A stretch of DNA of 14,036 nt from Holophagaceae bacterium (GCA_025355915.1 JANXYT010000037.1:1-14036); one strand, 5' to 3'; positions 1-7,360 are shown, numbered from the stretch's first letter. Program-made: numbers and translations. Notes: generated from the sequence alone by a model not told the origin.

Positions 1-574
1 CCACGAATCGCCCCTGGGCGCGGTCGGAATAGCGGTGGATGAGCCGGGCCACCACTTCCTTCCCCGTGCCGCTTTCGCCCGTGAGCAGCACGGTGGTGTC
101 GGCCCGGGAGACCTTCCCTATGAGGGCGTTGATCTTGCGCATCACGGGGCCCACCCCCACCAGTTCGCCCAGATCGGTGGGGGGGGGGGCCTCGGGTTCG
201 GCCGCCGCCAGCAGGCCCTTGAGGGAGGCGATGAGATCATCGTGCTTGAAGGGCTTGGTGATGAAGTCCACGGCCCCCTGATTCAGGGCCTGCACTGTGG
301 TTTCCGTGGTGGCATAGGCCGTCATGATGACCACCGGCGTTGCCAGCCCCTGCTCCTTCATCCAGGTGAGCAGTTCGATGCCGGACCCATCCTTGAGCTT
401 CAGGTCGGACAGCACCCCGTCGAAGGTGGCTTCCCGCAGGGCGCGCTGGCCTTCCTCGATGCCCGAGGCCGCTTCGCAAAGGAAGCCAGCCCCTTCCAGG
501 GCCAGGGTCAGCACCTCGCGAAGGCCGGGCTCGTCCTCCACCAGCAGGATCCGTTGGGTCGAGGCAAGGGACAT
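1..574 (-). CDS. sigma-54-dependent response regulator, NtrC family (3' end beyond window)
   Basis: This is a partial gene: 191 codons read from the ATG at 574 leftward off the window edge. Residues 8-120 form a CheY-like receiver with acidic pair E13/D14, phospho-acceptor D57, T85 and K107. A short Ala/Pro linker (about 122-133) follows. The start of an AAA+ sigma-54 activation domain comes next, with a clear Walker A, GESGTGKE, at 166-173. Known for the family: phosphorylation of the receiver controls ATP-driven remodelling of sigma-54 RNA polymerase, and a Fis-type DNA-binding domain normally follows; here it would lie outside the window. The cognate kinase and targets cannot be seen. No strong Shine-Dalgarno precedes the ATG (only AGG, about 8 nt upstream). 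The gene is divergent from the heptosyltransferase cluster, 79 bp apart. The linker contains an 11-base C run on the coding strand. The family call is firm; the specific regulator name is not. Confidence 0.93.
   Translation of the reverse strand, partial: MSLASTQRILLVEDEPGLREVLTLALEGAGFLCEAASGIEEGQRALREATFDGVLSDLKLKDGSGIELLTWMKEQGLATPVVIMTAYATTETTVQALNQGAVDFITKPFKHDDLIASLKGLLAAAEPEAPPPTDLGELVGVGPVMRKINALIGKVSRADTTVLLTGESGTGKEVVARLIHRYSDRAQGRFV
179..189. repeat. 11-base G:C homopolymer inside the response regulator gene
   Basis: An uninterrupted run of 11 G on the plus strand (11 C on the coding strand) encodes the Pro-rich linker (A129, then three Pro) between the receiver and the AAA+ domain. 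A gain or loss of one base would remove the ATPase domain from frame. This could be a slippage site, or simply GC-rich proline coding. Confidence 0.9.
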
Positions 575-602
575 GGCAACCTATGGAGGTGACGCCCAAG
601 AT

Positions 603-633
603 TTGTGACGCGTTGGGTCAGTCATCCTATCCT
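603..633 (+). promoter_or_regulatory. weak candidate sigma-70 promoter for the envelope cluster
   Basis: In the 79-bp divergent spacer, TTGTGA (603-608) and TATCCT (628-633) resemble -35 and -10 boxes with a rather long 19-bp spacer. They lie about 20 bp before the GTG start at 654. This is only a motif match; no operator or sigma-54 (-24/-12) site was seen in the spacer. Confidence 0.2.
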
Positions 634-653
634 GAACCCTTTCCTGGAGTCCC

Positions 654-1613
654 GTGAAGCCTGTTGCGTTCGCCCACCGGAAGTTGTCCTTCGAAGGCGG
701 CGAGCGGGTGCTTCTTTCCAGGACCGATGCCCTGGGTGACTTGCTCGTTTCAATGCCGGTGCAGGAGCGGCTTCTCTCTCATTACCCTTCGACGGAGATC
801 CACTGGCTCGTCAGGTCCTATGCGGCGCCTCTCTTCGAAGGACACCCTGACATCGCGGGCGTCCACATCAGAACGGAGGGACAAGACCTGGCCTCGCTGA
901 TCGCCCGGATCCATCCTCAAGTCATCCTCAACCTCGGTCATCGGGATCAAGAGGTGATGGTGGCCGCCAAGCAGGCCTCGGTGCCCGTGCGCGTGGCAAG
1001 GGCCAGAGGCCTGCGCCAGATTCTCGGGGCCACTGACTTGATCTGGCGGCGGCGGTTCGGCACCGGGCGCCACGAGGCCCTGAACGTGCTCGATTTCCTG
1101 AGCCCTTGGGGGTTGGATGGGGGAGCGCCTGAACCCCCTCGCCTGTTCCTGACCGACGAAGAACGCGCCCAGGGAGCCCATGACCTGGCGCGTTTCGATC
1201 ACCCCCGCCTGGGGATGTTCCTCCAGGGCACCGGGGCCGGAGCCCATCCCAGCAGCGCCTGGTGGAAGGTGGCACAGACCGTTTTCACCCATTCGGGATG
1301 GACCCCCATCGCGCTTGGCCCCTCGGACCTCTCCGACCTACCTCCGACCAATCTCCGGGGGCTCATGGGGCGCATGGCCGCCTGCGACGCCATCATCAGT
1401 CCCTCATCCGGCCCAGCCCACATCGCCGCAGCCCTGGGCCTGCCTCTGCTATGCCTGATGGGTTTGCGCCCCAACCACAGCCCCGATCGGTGGGCTCCAC
1501 TGGGAACCCGGATTCAGGTGGTTCAATACCCCCCCCCTGAGGCAGACCTCTCGGGTGGGATGGACCGGCTGGACCCGGAAGCCCTGCTCCCCCACCTGGA
1601 TCGCCTGCGATGA
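654..1613 (+). CDS. glycosyltransferase family 9 (heptosyltransferase-like) protein
   Basis: This 319-aa cytoplasmic or membrane-associated protein belongs to the GT9 (ADP-heptose:LPS heptosyltransferase) GT-B fold family. The N-terminal signature RTDALGDLLVSMP (23-35) holds the Gly-Asp pair; D29 aligns with the proposed catalytic Asp of WaaC. A helix with an ExLNVLDFL pattern (141-149) and the C-terminal nucleotide-sugar motif SPSSGPAHIAAALG (249-262) follow. The usual GNDSG is degenerate here (SPSSG, no Asp), and the C-terminal Cys cluster of the next gene is absent, so the sugar donor or acceptor may differ, or activity may be reduced. The start is GTG with GGAG at 646-649, only 4 nt away. 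The stop overlaps the next start (ATGA), indicating translational coupling. The likely role is inner-core LPS assembly, given the downstream heptosyltransferase and hldD. The exact linkage cannot be told from sequence. Confidence 0.85.
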   Translation: MKPVAFAHRKLSFEGGERVLLSRTDALGDLLVSMPVQERLLSHYPSTEIHWLVRSYAAPLFEGHPDIAGVHIRTEGQDLASLIARIHPQVILNLGHRDQEVMVAAKQASVPVRVARARGLRQILGATDLIWRRRFGTGRHEALNVLDFLSPWGLDGGAPEPPRLFLTDEERAQGAHDLARFDHPRLGMFLQGTGAGAHPSSAWWKVAQTVFTHSGWTPIALGPSDLSDLPPTNLRGLMGRMAACDAIISPSSGPAHIAAALGLPLLCLMGLRPNHSPDRWAPLGTRIQVVQYPPPEADLSGGMDRLDPEALLPHLDRLR

Positions 1614-2569
1614 TCCCCGAGCACGCCACCTGGATCCGTTTCCCGCGCTTTATTGGCGATGCCGCCATGCAGCTGCCGGTGCTACGCCTCCTGCGGCAGA
1701 TCGGCGTCGGCCCGCTGGTGGTCTGGGGGCCGAAAAGCACCGTGGGCCTGGTGGCAGATACCTGGTTCTGCGACGCGGCCCTGCCGGACGAGGGCAAGCC
1801 CGGTCCCTTTGCCATGGCGCGCACCCTCCGGAAGTACCACGCCGGCCGCAGCATCCACTTCCCGAAATCCCTCCGCCCCGCCCTGGCGGCCTGGCTGGCT
1901 TGGGTGCCGGAGCGCATCGGCGTGGACGAAAGCCTGGCGGGCCCCTTCAACACCCACAGCGGCCCCTTCTGGGAGGCAGAAGGCCCCTTCCTGCTCCGCT
2001 ATCACGCGGTGCTGGCGCAGCGCTGGCCGGACCTGCCGCCCATGCCTTACGCGGACTTCGATCCGGGCGTGGCCATCGATAAGCCCCGGGAGCGCTATCT
2101 TTGCCTCATGCCGGGCTCGACCTGGCCTTCCAAAGCCTGGCCCGTGGAGCACTACCGGGCCCTGCTGCTCAAGGCAAGGTCCGAGGGTTTCGCCGTGGCC
2201 GTGCTGGGCTCGCCGGACGAGGGGGCGACTTGCGCCGCGGTGGCTGGAGTGGAGGGCCTCAACCTGTGCGGGAAAACCACGCTGAAGGAGGCCGCCGCTT
2301 GGATGCGTGGCGCCGCGGCGGTGCTGGGCAACGATTCGGGCCTCAGCCACCTGGCGGCGGCCTGCGGAGCGCCCACGCTGGCCCTCTACGGCGCCACGGA
2401 TCCTGGCGGATCCACACCCTGGGGCCCGAAGAGCCGGAGCCTGCGCAAGGCGGGCGTCCCCTGTGCCCCTTGTTTCAAGCCGGATTGTTTCACCCCAGGG
2501 CAACCCTGCCTCGCAGGGATTGGCCCTGATCAGGTCTGGACCGAGCTGCGAGCCATGATCTCCGTATAG
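1610..2569 (+). CDS. waaF: ADP-heptose--LPS heptosyltransferase II-like (GT9)
   Basis: This 319-aa GT9 enzyme transfers heptose from ADP-L-glycero-D-manno-heptose to the LPS inner core at the cytoplasmic face. It keeps the full set of family motifs: N-terminal FIGDAAMQLP with D17 as the expected catalytic base, MPGSTWPSKAWP (167-178) with the donor-binding Lys K175, LCGKTTL (219-225), GNDSGLSHLAAACGAP (240-255) and GATDP (261-265). A C-terminal cysteine set (C285, C288, C293, C300) is typical of WaaF-type proteins. The ATG shares 4 bases with the stop of the preceding GT9 gene. DUF1573 follows 27 bp later. Assignment to WaaF rather than another GT9 member rests on the motif set and the Cys pattern; heptosyltransferase identity is firmer than the I/II/III number. 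Confidence 0.85.
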   Translation: MIPEHATWIRFPRFIGDAAMQLPVLRLLRQIGVGPLVVWGPKSTVGLVADTWFCDAALPDEGKPGPFAMARTLRKYHAGRSIHFPKSLRPALAAWLAWVPERIGVDESLAGPFNTHSGPFWEAEGPFLLRYHAVLAQRWPDLPPMPYADFDPGVAIDKPRERYLCLMPGSTWPSKAWPVEHYRALLLKARSEGFAVAVLGSPDEGATCAAVAGVEGLNLCGKTTLKEAAAWMRGAAAVLGNDSGLSHLAAACGAPTLALYGATDPGGSTPWGPKSRSLRKAGVPCAPCFKPDCFTPGQPCLAGIGPDQVWTELRAMISV

Positions 2570-2596
2570 AATCACAAGTCTTCCGCGAGGTACCGC

Positions 2597-3571
2597 ATGC
2601 TCCGTCGTCTTCTCTTCGCTGGCGCCCCTGCTTTCGTGGCCGTCACCCTGATGGCCCAGGCCCCAGTCATCCAGTTCGACAAGGTGCACCACGATTTCGG
2701 TCGCATCCCGCCGGACCGCAAGGTGGCCGCCAAGTACCGTGTGACGAACACCGGCAATGCCCAGCTCAACATCACCCAGGTGCGGCCAAGCTGCGGCTGC
2801 ACCTACACCATGCTCGGGAAGTGGTCCCTCGCGCCCGGCGAAGGCACCGAGATCGAGGCCACGTTTGATCCCAAAGGCCTGAAGGGCGGGGTGCGCAAAT
2901 CCATCGAGGTGGTCTGCAACGACCCGAAGACGCCCACCCTCAGCCTCACCCTGGAAGCCGAAGTGGTGCAAGAAATCATGCCGTCGGTGGAATCCGTGTA
3001 CTTCCACCAGGCCCAGAAATCCGCCAGCGCCCGCAGCCAGGTCCGCTACGCCAGCGGCAACGGAGAGCCTGTGCAGATCGTGGACGTGAAGGCGCCCGGG
3101 GCGCCCTTCCTCACCTTCGCCTACCGGCCCGAAGGGAAGGACCTCGTCATGGAGGTCGCCTTCGATGGCCGCAAGGTGCCCGCCGGTCAATACCGCGGGG
3201 TCGAGCAGGCCACGGTGCGCTTCACCAACCCCCGCATGAGCCAGCTGCCGCTGAACATCCAGTGGGACCTCAAACCTTCGATCCAGGCCAGCCCCGTGGA
3301 GCTGGTGTTCCAGGGCATGGCGGGCAAGGAGCTGCGCCAGAAATTGACCCTCAAGCAGGCCGAAGGCCGGTCCTTTCGCGTCACGGGCAACCGCCCCACG
3401 CTCCAGGGGATGCGCGTCGAGGGCTTGACCCAGAAGGCAAGCAGCATGGATCTGACCGTGATCCTCCCGGCCACCCTGAAGGCGGGGCGCTACAGCGAAG
3501 TCCTGGCGCTCAGCACGGATGACCCAGATCAGCCGGAATTGACAGTTCGTGTGGTGGCCCTTCTGAAATAG
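2597..3571 (+). CDS. exported DUF1573 / Ig-like domain protein
   Basis: This 324-aa protein has an N-terminal signal peptide: a basic MLRR start, a hydrophobic core to about residue 19, and probable cleavage after A20. Residues 25-125 match the DUF1573 (HYDIN/ASH-like) domain, with its DFG, TNTGNAQLNI and SCGCT (65-69) signatures and an ending of the form V.NDP..P.L.L. The rest looks like two further beta-rich Ig-like modules. Their ends (around 195-225 and 297-324, the latter with STDDPDQPELTV) echo the first module, so the protein reads as three diverged Ig-like units. The biochemical role of the family is unknown; a periplasmic or surface location is inferred from the signal peptide. The ATG at 2597 has GAGG about 7 nt upstream. 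It sits 27 bp after waaF, probably in the same transcript, and a repeat-rich spacer follows. Confidence 0.85.
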   Translation: MLRRLLFAGAPAFVAVTLMAQAPVIQFDKVHHDFGRIPPDRKVAAKYRVTNTGNAQLNITQVRPSCGCTYTMLGKWSLAPGEGTEIEATFDPKGLKGGVRKSIEVVCNDPKTPTLSLTLEAEVVQEIMPSVESVYFHQAQKSASARSQVRYASGNGEPVQIVDVKAPGAPFLTFAYRPEGKDLVMEVAFDGRKVPAGQYRGVEQATVRFTNPRMSQLPLNIQWDLKPSIQASPVELVFQGMAGKELRQKLTLKQAEGRSFRVTGNRPTLQGMRVEGLTQKASSMDLTVILPATLKAGRYSEVLALSTDDPDQPELTVRVVALLK

Positions 3572-3621
3572 AGCCATCTCACCGGATTTCAGTTTCACCA
3601 CCACCTGCCCTTCGATCTTTC

Positions 3622-3732
3622 CTCCGCGATCCCCGCGCCTCCGCGTGAAAAAGCAGGAAGAGGCACTCACGCGGAGGCGCGGAGGGCGCGGAGATTGAAT
3701 GCGCAGGAGTTCTTCTCTGTGTCCTCTGTGTT
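3622..3732. repeat. mosaic inverted repeat A (9-nt-unit element)
   Basis: In the spacer 3572-3779, arms 3622-3648 and 3667-3693 are inverted copies of 27 nt with three mismatches; the inner 16 bp (3633-3648 / 3667-3682) are perfect around an 18-nt loop. Each arm consists of adjacent units of the type CGCGGAGGN. A tail at about 3714-3732 adds two units of the CACAGAG type, seen on the minus strand as CACAGAGGA. The element is related in design to the one at 5707-5829. There is no T-tract, so it is not a canonical terminator. Confidence 0.8.
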
Positions 3733-3779
3733 CCACTTTTCTGGTCACTGGATTCCCGAATTGGAAATAGCCTGGAGAG

Positions 3780-4730
3780 ATGCCGGAATCCCGCCACACC
3801 CATCTGTTCGCCGTTCTCTCACTGGCGGCCATTGCCTTCGTCTGGGCTGGCGGCTTTCCGGCCACCAAGTACTGCCTGCAGGCGGGTCTTTCCGTGGGCG
3901 CCCTGCTGAGCATCCGGTTCGCCATCGGCACCGCCGGGCTCGGTCTGATGCTGCTGATCCTGAAGGTCCCCATCCGCCGACGGGACGCGCTGGATGGCCT
4001 CTGGCTGGGGCTGGTGCTGGTCACCCTGTTCTGGCTCCAGACCGATGGCCTCCGCTTCACCACCACCTCGAAATCCGGCTTCATCACCGGGTTCTACGTG
4101 ATCTTCACGCCCATGGTGGCCCTGCTGGCGGGGGATCGTCTGCGGCCCTCCCACGGCCTCGGCGCCCTGGTGGCCCTGATCGGCCTGGCCCTGCTGGTGC
4201 GGGAACCCGGCGCGGCCTGGGGCGGCTGGAACCGGGGCGATTCCGAAACCCTGCTCGCGGCTGTGCTCTGCGGCTTCCACATCGTCATGACCGCCCACTT
4301 CTCCCGCCGGTCGTCGGGCTGGGTACTGGCCTTCATCCAGGTGGCCGTGACCGGCGCCGTGTCCCTGGCCATCACGCTGGCACTGCCCGCCCCGTTCGGA
4401 TTCCAGAACGCGGGCCAGGCCCTGGCGATGGGCGGCACCTGGGTGGCCCTGGCCTTCATGGGCCTGCTGGCGACCACGCTGGCCTTTTATGTCCAGAGCA
4501 CCTTCCAGGCCCGCCTCGGCGCCACGGAAAGCGCCATCATTTTCTCCTCGGAACCCGTGTGGACGGCAGCCATGGCCATCAGTGGCTGGATCCCGGGTAT
4601 TCGCGAGCATCTCAGCCCGATCCAGCTGGCGGGAGGGGGGCTCATTCTCACCGCCACCCTGGTCGCGGAACTGGCGCCCAGGCTATTGCGAAAGGTGACG
4701 GTCATCGAGGCGGAGGACACCATCGGATAG
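3780..4730 (+). CDS. EamA-domain DMT-superfamily permease
   Basis: This 316-aa integral inner-membrane protein has about ten hydrophobic segments in two tandem EamA repeats (about 12-140 and 156-298), the classic drug/metabolite transporter architecture and length. Typical features are the first helix AFVWAGGFPATKY (19-31), the TSKSGFITG turn (96-104) and, in the second repeat, GATESAIIFSSEPVW (247-261). Substrates of this group range from amino acids and metabolites to nucleotide sugars and cannot be read from sequence; a link to envelope synthesis is suggested only by position. The ATG follows a GGAGAG run with just 2-3 nt spacing, unusually tight, and no better in-frame start precedes the first helix. 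It lies between repeat element A and hldD (31 bp downstream), in the same direction. Confidence 0.85.
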   Translation: MPESRHTHLFAVLSLAAIAFVWAGGFPATKYCLQAGLSVGALLSIRFAIGTAGLGLMLLILKVPIRRRDALDGLWLGLVLVTLFWLQTDGLRFTTTSKSGFITGFYVIFTPMVALLAGDRLRPSHGLGALVALIGLALLVREPGAAWGGWNRGDSETLLAAVLCGFHIVMTAHFSRRSSGWVLAFIQVAVTGAVSLAITLALPAPFGFQNAGQALAMGGTWVALAFMGLLATTLAFYVQSTFQARLGATESAIIFSSEPVWTAAMAISGWIPGIREHLSPIQLAGGGLILTATLVAELAPRLLRKVTVIEAEDTIG

Positions 4731-4761
4731 CCGTTATCCTGGTGGGATCGAGGAGTCGGGC

Positions 4762-5697
4762 ATGTTCATTGTCACGGGTGGCGCGGGATTCGTGGGCAGC
4801 AACCTGGTACGGGAGCTGAACCGACGTGGCCACAGCGACATCCTCGTGGTGGACAACCTCGCCCGGTCCGAAAAAGTGCGGAACCTGGCGGACCTCACCC
4901 TCTCCGACTACATGGACAAGCGCGAGTTCCGGGCGCGGCTCGACGCGGGGACGCTGGATCTCCGGCCCGAGGCCGTGTTCCACAACGGCGCCTGCTCCGA
5001 CACGATGGAAGCCGATGGGCGCTATCTGATGGAGAACAACTACGGGGACTCGAAGGCCCTGCTCCACTGGTGCCTGGCGCGGAAGATTCCCCTGGTCTAC
5101 GCCAGCAGCGCGGCCACCTACGGGGCCAGCGCAGACTTCGAACCGGTGCCGAAAAACGAAGCGCCGCTGAATGTCTATGGCTACTCGAAGCTGGCCTTCG
5201 ACCAGCACGTGCGCAGCCTTCTGTCCGACATCCAGAGCCCCGTGGTGGGCCTGCGTTACTTCAACGTCTTCGGTCCCCGGGAGGATCACAAGGGACGCAT
5301 GATGTCGGTGCTGCACCAGCTGCTGCGCCAGCTGAAGGAGACCGGCGCCTGCCGCCTTTTCAGCGGCAGCGACGGCTACGGCGATGGTGAGCAGCAGCGT
5401 GACTTCATCTACGTCGGTGACATCGTGGCCATGAACCTGCATTTCGGCGGGGCGGGCCTGGTGAAGGCCATCGTGAACGCCGGAACGGGCCGGGCCCGCA
5501 GCTTCAACGACATCGCGAAGACCCTCATCGGCCACCTTGGCCGGGGTCGCGTCGAATACATCCCCTTCCCCGATGAACTGATCGGCAAGTACCAGAGCTA
5601 CACCCAGGCGGACGTCCGCAGCCTGCGGGAGGCTGGCTACACGGCTCCGTTCACCGCATTGGAAGCAGGCATCGCCGCCACGCTCGCCGAGGTCTAA
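4762..5697 (+). CDS. hldD: ADP-L-glycero-D-manno-heptose 6-epimerase
   Basis: This 311-aa extended SDR epimerase converts ADP-D-glycero- to ADP-L-glycero-D-manno-heptose, the donor for LPS inner-core heptosyltransferases. It is close to the E. coli HldD length (310) and collinear with it. It has the NADP-binding Rossmann GGAGFVGSN (6-14), VVDNL (29-33) and the ADYMDK-like SDYMDK (48-53). FHNGACSDT (73-81), YASSAATYG (113-121), the catalytic YGYSK (Y139, K143), RYFNVFGPRE (165-174) and K177, matching the second catalytic Lys region of E. coli, also match. The C-terminal VEYIPFPDELIGKYQSYTQAD pattern is also characteristic. GGAG at 4752-4755 gives a good ribosome site 6 nt before the ATG. Two GT9 genes upstream supply the pathway context. 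The gene converges on the minus-strand phosphatase gene across a 141-bp spacer filled by repeat element B. Confidence 0.97.
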   Translation: MFIVTGGAGFVGSNLVRELNRRGHSDILVVDNLARSEKVRNLADLTLSDYMDKREFRARLDAGTLDLRPEAVFHNGACSDTMEADGRYLMENNYGDSKALLHWCLARKIPLVYASSAATYGASADFEPVPKNEAPLNVYGYSKLAFDQHVRSLLSDIQSPVVGLRYFNVFGPREDHKGRMMSVLHQLLRQLKETGACRLFSGSDGYGDGEQQRDFIYVGDIVAMNLHFGGAGLVKAIVNAGTGRARSFNDIAKTLIGHLGRGRVEYIPFPDELIGKYQSYTQADVRSLREAGYTAPFTALEAGIAATLAEV

Positions 5698-5706
5698 AGA
5701 ACAACG

Positions 5707-5829
5707 GCTGGTCGCGGAAGACACGGAAGCGTCGCGGAAGGCGCAGAAGAATACGGCCGATTGGGATAGATGCTTCCCCGCGCTTTTCTTCCGCGGTTTC
5801 TGTGAATTTCTGCGTCCTCCGTGACCAGC
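5707..5829. repeat. mosaic inverted repeat B (9-nt-unit element), between convergent genes
   Basis: Arms of about 45 nt (5707-5751 and 5786-5829) are imperfect inverted copies. The outer 7 bp (GCTGGTC / GACCAGC) are perfect, and most differences are transitions. The left arm is four tandem units (5713-5721, 5722-5732, 5733-5741, 5742-5750) of the form CRCRGAAGN. The right arm holds four such units on the opposite strand. It fills the whole spacer between hldD and the phosphatase gene, so it may also serve as a bidirectional transcript end, although there is no clear T-tract. Confidence 0.75.
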
Positions 5830-5838
5830 TTTGTGAAA

Positions 5839-7005
5839 TCAGGCTTTGCGGTCCAGGATCACCAGGGTCACGTCATCTACGAAGGGTGCTGGCTGGTTGA
5901 AGGCCCGGGCCTGCGCAATGACCGCGTCCGCCGCCGCCTCGGCACCGGCGGGCAGTTCTGCGCAGATCCGGCGCAGGCCTGCTTCCTCCAGCATGGTGCG
6001 GTCCTCGCGCTCCACTTCGACCAGACCGTCGGTGTAAAGAATTAGGCGGTCGTCCGGAAGGAACTCCGCCTCATGTTCCGTGAAGGGGAGCTGCACCTCC
6101 AGCCCCAGCATGAAGCCCTTCCCCTGCAACACTTCAGAACGCTGGAGCCCGCCTTTCGCCCCGCCCACGATGCGGAAAGGGGCGCAGTGGCCCGCCGCCA
6201 CATACCTTAGCCGGTTGCCGACCGGATCGAGCCTGGCGAGCCAGGCCGTGGCGAACTGCTCGGCCAGTGTGGACCTGTAAAGGTCCTCGTTCATCCCCTG
6301 GGCCCAGGCCAGCGGCTCACCGCCAAGCCGCACCTGATTCTCGAAGGAGGTCTTCACCATGGCGGAGATGAGCGCCGCGGTCACGCCGTGGCCGCTCACG
6401 TCCGCGATCATCACGGCGGCGCACCCATCCGGCAGCGGCAGGATCGCGTAGATGTCGCCCCCGATGGCCGCTGCGGGAAGGTACCGATGGGTATAGCGGG
6501 AACCCGGAGCCTCCCCAGGAAGCTTGGGCAGCAGGCCCATCTGCAGGGCGGCCGCAAGCTCCATCTCCTCCTGAACCTGTCGCTGGAAGGTCGTCAGTTC
6601 CTTGTTCTGGCGCTTGATCTCTTTCTGCATTTCGATGAGCCGGAAGGTGGAATCAACCTTCGCGAGCACTTCCTGGGCGTGGAAGGGCTTGGGAATCATG
6701 TCGTCGGCACCCAGGGACAGGCCACCGATGCGCGAGGCGGTCCCGTCCAGGGCGGAGAGGATGATGAAGTAGACATCTCGGGTAGCCGGATCGCTCTTGA
6801 CGCGCTTGCACAGCTCGTCGCCCGCCATCTCCGGCATTCGCAGGTCCGAGATGATCAGGTCGGGCCGGGAACGGCCCATCTCATCCAGCGCCTCCAAACC
6901 ATTCCCTGCGGACAGGACCTGGTAGCCCGCCCGCTTCAGGTAGAAGCTGAGAATATCCCGGATGGGTGCTTCGTCATCCACCACCAGGACGGTGCCCTTT
7001 GGCAT
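5839..7005 (-). CDS. receiver - SpoIIE/PP2C serine phosphatase (RsbU-like)
   Basis: This 388-aa cytoplasmic signalling protein has a CheY-like receiver at 4-118 (acidic D10/D11, phospho-acceptor D54, S84, K106). A coiled-coil-like linker follows (about 120-155, rich in Q/E/K), then a SpoIIE-type PP2C phosphatase at about 160-388. Metal-binding motifs are intact: GGDIY with D184, DVSGHG with D202, YTDGLVE with D326, and DDVTLVILD with D377/D378. Known for the family: such proteins dephosphorylate a STAS anti-sigma-factor antagonist, here presumably the product of the gene just upstream. Phosphorylation of D54 by an unseen kinase would control activity. No Shine-Dalgarno is visible before the ATG, which lies 17 nt after the STAS gene stop, so translation is probably coupled. 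Domain calls are firm; the target is inference. Confidence 0.95.
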   Translation of the reverse strand: MPKGTVLVVDDEAPIRDILSFYLKRAGYQVLSAGNGLEALDEMGRSRPDLIISDLRMPEMAGDELCKRVKSDPATRDVYFIILSALDGTASRIGGLSLGADDMIPKPFHAQEVLAKVDSTFRLIEMQKEIKRQNKELTTFQRQVQEEMELAAALQMGLLPKLPGEAPGSRYTHRYLPAAAIGGDIYAILPLPDGCAAVMIADVSGHGVTAALISAMVKTSFENQVRLGGEPLAWAQGMNEDLYRSTLAEQFATAWLARLDPVGNRLRYVAAGHCAPFRIVGGAKGGLQRSEVLQGKGFMLGLEVQLPFTEHEAEFLPDDRLILYTDGLVEVEREDRTMLEEAGLRRICAELPAGAEAAADAVIAQARAFNQPAPFVDDVTLVILDRKA

Positions 7006-7021
7006 CCGGAGTGGCGCTGCG

Positions 7022-7360
7022 TCAAGCGCCGCGGAGAGCGTCCTGCTCCGTGGCGAAGATCGAGAAGTAGTTGGTGAGGTTGGTCTGGTCGAAGGTCTTC
7101 TTCACCGGCGCGGGGAGGCAGCAGAGGTGCAGCTTGCCACCGGACTTGTCGACACTGTTGCGGGCGGCCACCAGGAGGCCGAGGCCAGAGGAATCGATGA
7201 AGCTGACGCCCTCCAGGTTGATCGTCAGCAACTTCGGCTGCGCCGTGGCCACCGTCTCACGGATCACATCCCGCAGCTGGGCGGTCACCTCGAAATTGAC
7301 CTTGCCCTGAATGGACACCACGGAAGCGGTACCTTCTTGGCGGGTCTGGATGTTCAACAT
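7022..7360 (-). CDS. STAS-domain anti-sigma-factor antagonist (RsbV/SpoIIAA-like)
   Basis: This 112-aa single-domain protein has the length and motif order of SpoIIAA/RsbV: GKVNFE (19-24), the strand TINLEGVSFID (46-56) and the phosphorylation loop DSSGLGLLV (56-64). S57, first after the Asp, is the expected phospho-Ser. In the known pathway the unphosphorylated form binds an HPK-type anti-sigma kinase and frees its partner; the phosphorylated form is reset by a SpoIIE-type phosphatase such as the next gene's product. A strong AGGAGG (7365-7370) lies 4-5 nt before the ATG, inside the end of the upstream gene, which overlaps this one by 7 bp. The kinase partner is absent from the window. Confidence 0.93.
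   Translation of the reverse strand: MLNIQTRQEGTASVVSIQGKVNFEVTAQLRDVIRETVATAQPKLLTINLEGVSFIDSSGLGLLVAARNSVDKSGGKLHLCCLPAPVKKTFDQTNLTNYFSIFATEQDALRGA

Noticed and set aside
575..653. Sigma-54 promoter in the divergent spacer next to the NtrC-type regulator
   Set aside because: No GG-N10-GC (-24/-12) pair with a convincing TGGCAC...TTGC context was found.
3572..3779. A degraded gene or insertion-sequence remnant in the DUF1573-DMT spacer
   Set aside because: No residual coding similarity, target-site duplication or transposase fragment; the inverted repeat design of element A explains most of it.
1682..4087. 801-codon open frame on the minus strand
   Set aside because: It is antisense to the waaF, DUF1573 and DMT genes and runs across their boundaries. 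The translation has no recognisable domain and the low-complexity look typical of antisense frames in GC-rich DNA.
5698..5838. Element B as a simple intrinsic terminator
   Set aside because: No T-tract follows either arm, the stem is long and imperfect, and the internal 9-nt units need a different explanation; a role in ending transcripts remains possible.
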